Assembly (NCBI RefSeq): GCF_004751985.1
Contig: NZ_CP038492.1
Location: forward strand, 3,472,001-3,536,000
From: Rhodophyticola sp. CCM32
GTDB lineage: Bacteria > Pseudomonadota > Alphaproteobacteria > Rhodobacterales > Rhodobacteraceae
Reading direction: 5' to 3'
DNA: 64,000 nucleotides
A model generated the notes under the pieces. It had not been told where the DNA came from. It worked only from the letters and a program-made list of their open reading frames with translations, and ran no database searches. This document shows positions 61,597 through 64,000 of this stretch, piece by piece. Both the position numbers and the translations under genes were made by a program. Each line of letters starts with the position of its first letter. The first letter of the stretch is position 1.

Positions 61597-61941
61597 CTAG
61601 AACGGCATCTGCATGCCGGGGGGCAGGCCCAGACCTTCGGTCAGCTTGGCCATTTCCTCCTGGTTGCGGGCCTGCGCCCTGCTTTTCGCGTCCTTGATCG
61701 CCGCCAGGATCAGATCTTCGACCACCTCTTTTTCATCGGGATTGAAAATCGAGGGGTCCACATCCAGCCCGATCAACTCTCCCTTGGCGGTCGCGGTGGC
61801 CTTGACCAGCCCGGCGCCGCTTTCGCCGGTCACCGTGATGTCGTTCAGCGCCTCCTGCATCTCGGCCATTTTGCCCTGCATGTCCTGCGCCTGTTTCATC
61901 AGTTTGGCCATATCGCCAAGCCCGCCCAAACCTTTCAGCAT
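61597..61941 (-). CDS. YbaB/EbfC nucleoid-associated protein
   Basis: This 114-residue protein has the YbaB pattern: [40 protein letters not shown], and [20 protein letters not shown], ending with a proline-rich tail. It forms DNA-binding dimers of tweezers shape. It lies between dnaX (18 bp) and recR (11 bp) in the conserved operon. Confidence 0.95.
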   Translation of the reverse strand: MLKGLGGLGDMAKLMKQAQDMQGKMAEMQEALNDITVTGESGAGLVKATATAKGELIGLDVDPSIFNPDEKEVVEDLILAAIKDAKSRAQARNQEEMAKLTEGLGLPPGMQMPF

Positions 61942-61959
61942 TGCCTTTGTCCTTTCTGC

Positions 61960-63714
61960 TCAGTCATCCTCAAACGGGTCCCATTCCTCATTCACTTCGG
62001 GCAGCGCTTCGACGGCGGCCATCGCCGCAATCTCGTCACGGGTGCGAATCTCGGTGATCTCTGCCTCGGGGAAGGCGGCGCGCACGGCCTGCATCATCGG
62101 AAGCGCCTCGGCCTCTGCTTTCAGCGCGGCCAGACCGGCATTCTGCTGTTCCTCAAGGGTTGCGGCCCCGCCTTCATTGGCGATGGTTACGGCCCATCGC
62201 ACACCGGTCCAGCCTTTCAGGCTTTGCCCCAGACGCTGGGCCAGATCGGCCGGGGCCCTCTCGGTCGGCTGAAAGGTGATCCGCCCGGGCTGGTAAGACA
62301 CCAGACGCAGCGTGGTTTTCACCTCGATCAGCAGTTTGATATCGCGATTGGCCTCGATCAGCGCAACAACACTTGCGAAGCCGGGGTAATGGGCCAGCGC
62401 CGTTTCAGAGAGTTCGGCCAGTGCCGGTTGCGCACCGCCCTGCGCCCGGGGCGATGACGGGGCATGGCCCTGCGGCGGGGCGGATGGCGGTGCATCGGGC
62501 GCCCGCGCGGAACCGCCCGCAGCAGGTGGGGCGGCGGTTGATGGGGCGGGCGTGTTGGACAATTTGCGCACCAGATCGCCGGGCGGCGGCAGATCGGCCA
62601 CATGGGTCAGGCGGATCACCGCCATTTCGGCGGCCATCATCGGGTTCGGGGCCAGGGCCACCTCTTCCAGCGCTTTCAGCAGCATTTGCCACATCCGGCT
62701 GAGCACCCGCATCGCCAGACGCTCGGCCAGCCCCTGACCCCGGGCGCGTTCATCCGGCCCGACGGTCGGGTCATTCGCGGCCTCTGGTGTGATCTTGATC
62801 ACGCTCAGCCAATGGGTGACCTCGGCCAGATCGCGCAAAACCGCCATCGGGTCGGCCCCGTCCGCATATTGCGCCCCAAGCTCGTTCAAGGCGCCGGGGG
62901 CATCGCCGGTCATGATCATGTCGAACAGGTCCAGAACCCGGCCCCGATCCGCCAGGCCCAGCATTGCGCGCACCTGATCTGCCGTGGTGCCACCGGCCCC
63001 GTGGGAAATCGCCTGATCCAGAAGCGAGGTGGCGTCGCGGGCCGAACCCTCCGCCGCGCGGGTGATCAGCGCCAGCGCGTCATCGGCAATCTCGGCCCCT
63101 TCGGATGTTGCGATCTTGCGCATCAGTGCGATCATCTCTTCGGGTTCGATCCGGCGCAGATCGAACCGCTGGCAGCGCGACAGAACCGTGACCGGCACTT
63201 TGCGGATCTCGGTTGTGGCGAAGATGAATTTCACATGGGCGGGCGGTTCTTCCAGCGTCTTCAGCAGCGCGTTGAAGGCGCTGGTCGACAGCATGTGAAC
63301 CTCGTCGATGATATAGATTTTGTAGCGGGCCGAGGCAGCCCGGTAATGCACCGAATCAATGATCTCGCGGATATCGCCGACCCCGGTGCGCGAGGCTGCG
63401 TCCATCTCCATCACATCCACATGGCGGCCCTCGGCAATGGCCCGGCAGGGCTCACAAAGACCGCAAGGGTCTGTTGTCGGGCCGCCCTTGCCATCGGCCC
63501 CGACACAGTTCAGGCCCTTGGCGACAATCCGTGCGGTGGTGGTTTTGCCGGTGCCCCGGATACCGGTCAGAATGAAAGCCTGCGCAATCCGGTCAGCGGC
63601 GAAGGCGTTTCTAAGGGTTCTGACCATCGCCTCCTGACCGACAAGATCGGCAAAGGTTTCGGGGCGGTATTTCCGCGCCAGAACCTGATAGCCGGTGTCG
63701 GGTATGTCGGTCAT
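61960..63714 (-). CDS. dnaX: DnaX, DNA polymerase III clamp-loader subunit tau/gamma
   Basis: This 584-residue protein has Walker A (GIRGTGKTTTARI), the zinc module (CVGADGKGGPTTDPCGLCEP), the DExH-like IIDEVHMLST, sensor 1 (FIFATTEIRKVPVTVLSRCQ) and a tau-type C-terminal domain ending EVNEEWDPFEDD. A proline-rich linker is at residues 390-440. It loads the beta clamp. I see no A-rich slippery stretch that would make a short gamma product. First gene of the dnaX-ybaB-recR operon. Confidence 0.97.
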   Translation of the reverse strand: MTDIPDTGYQVLARKYRPETFADLVGQEAMVRTLRNAFAADRIAQAFILTGIRGTGKTTTARIVAKGLNCVGADGKGGPTTDPCGLCEPCRAIAEGRHVDVMEMDAASRTGVGDIREIIDSVHYRAASARYKIYIIDEVHMLSTSAFNALLKTLEEPPAHVKFIFATTEIRKVPVTVLSRCQRFDLRRIEPEEMIALMRKIATSEGAEIADDALALITRAAEGSARDATSLLDQAISHGAGGTTADQVRAMLGLADRGRVLDLFDMIMTGDAPGALNELGAQYADGADPMAVLRDLAEVTHWLSVIKITPEAANDPTVGPDERARGQGLAERLAMRVLSRMWQMLLKALEEVALAPNPMMAAEMAVIRLTHVADLPPPGDLVRKLSNTPAPSTAAPPAAGGSARAPDAPPSAPPQGHAPSSPRAQGGAQPALAELSETALAHYPGFASVVALIEANRDIKLLIEVKTTLRLVSYQPGRITFQPTERAPADLAQRLGQSLKGWTGVRWAVTIANEGGAATLEEQQNAGLAALKAEAEALPMMQAVRAAFPEAEITEIRTRDEIAAMAAVEALPEVNEEWDPFEDD

Positions 63715-63917
63715 CCTGCCTCATCAAATTGCATGACGGCAAGGTTATGCCGGGCGCTGCGCGGCGTCTACCGGATTAGGGGGCTGGCGGCTTTATTCCA
63801 TCATTCCGGTTTTGACGGGCTTGCCGCTGCCCGGCACCTGGCGTATCCTTGCCATGCCGCACGGGGCGGCATCCAGGTTCGCGGAAAGCCGTCATCGGCC
63901 CCCCTGCAAGACGATAT

Positions 63918-64000
63918 ATGACAGACCATTTCGGTCTTTCTCATGCCCGGATCAGCGAACCGGCGGGCGTATCTGATGAGGAAGCCGATGACAAAATCCA
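63918..64000 (+). CDS. N-terminal fragment of an unidentified gene (runs off window)
   Basis: An open frame from the ATG at 63918 reads MTDHFGLSHARISEPAGVSD and continues to the window edge. It is divergent from dnaX with 203 bp between starts. Only 27 residues are visible, the ribosome site is weak, and the product cannot be named. Confidence 0.4.
   Translation, partial: MTDHFGLSHARISEPAGVSDEEADDKI

Noticed and set aside
61960..63714. Programmed frameshift in dnaX
   Set aside because: The full tau-length frame is intact, and no A-rich slippery heptamer with stem-loop was seen.
1..64000. CRISPR arrays, prophage or integrase-based islands
   Set aside because: No regularly spaced short repeats, integrase, phage structural genes or tRNA-linked direct repeats were seen.

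Overview
This 64 kb window is GC-rich chromosomal DNA from an alphaproteobacterium, most likely a marine-type member of the Rhodobacteraceae (Roseobacter/Rhodobacter group). The assignment rests on gene content: an alphaproteobacterial flagellar locus with MotE and an SltF-like lytic transglycosylase, TrcR (DUF1013), the small aa3-oxidase subunit IV, COQ9, a DctP/Q/M TRAP operon and serralysin/DUF4214 proteins. I saw no tRNA, rRNA, CRISPR array, transposase or integrase.

Region 1 (1-19.7 kb) is a flagellar cluster. Minus-strand operons carry sltF-flhA-fliR-flhB-orphan, fliL-(membrane coiled coil)-motE-motA-(701-residue orphan), flgE-flgK-flgL-flgI and motB. A plus-strand operon carries fliF-fliH-like-fliN-fliP-(FliG-like orphan). 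CtrA-like boxes (TTAA-N7-TTAA) lie 51-61 nt upstream of the operon heads. Four genes here (flhB, flhA, fliL and the 701-residue orphan) each have a one-base frame break in a short G/C run, so either the sequence has homopolymer errors or export and motor genes are broken.

Region 2 (19.8-37.5 kb) is a surface-polysaccharide and secreted-protein island. An apparently exact 1,116-bp inverted duplication (19820-20935 and 32026-33141) encloses 11,090 bp carrying gmd, a large GT4 glycosyltransferase, an FkbM-type methyltransferase, manC, a KpsM-type permease and a GT2 glycosyltransferase. The two arms are the shared 370-residue DUF4214 C-termini of two otherwise unrelated secreted proteins, a propeller-like RTX protein and an M10 metalloprotease. 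KpsT, a KpsE-like protein and another GT4 lie just outside, followed by a frameshifted DnaB-like ATPase.

Region 3 (37.7-43.7 kb) is a catabolic unit. A LysR regulator diverges from a TRAP transporter (dctPQM) followed by a dimethylformamidase large-subunit homologue. A perfect TATCAA-N11-TTGATA dyad lies in the LysR/dctP gap.

Region 4 (43.9-64 kb) holds housekeeping and metabolic genes: lepA, tsaC/sua5, an acyl-CoA dehydrogenase, an MBL hydrolase, a small oxidase subunit, rpsU, coq9, a quinone oxidoreductase, a CDP-alcohol phosphatidyltransferase, a HAD phosphatase, clpS, an RsmC-like methyltransferase, an SDR lacking the catalytic lysine, an aminotransferase, a tiny single-TM protein with a strong terminator, trcR, RNase T2, recR, ybaB and dnaX. 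Family names are assigned by motif recognition only; no database search was possible.
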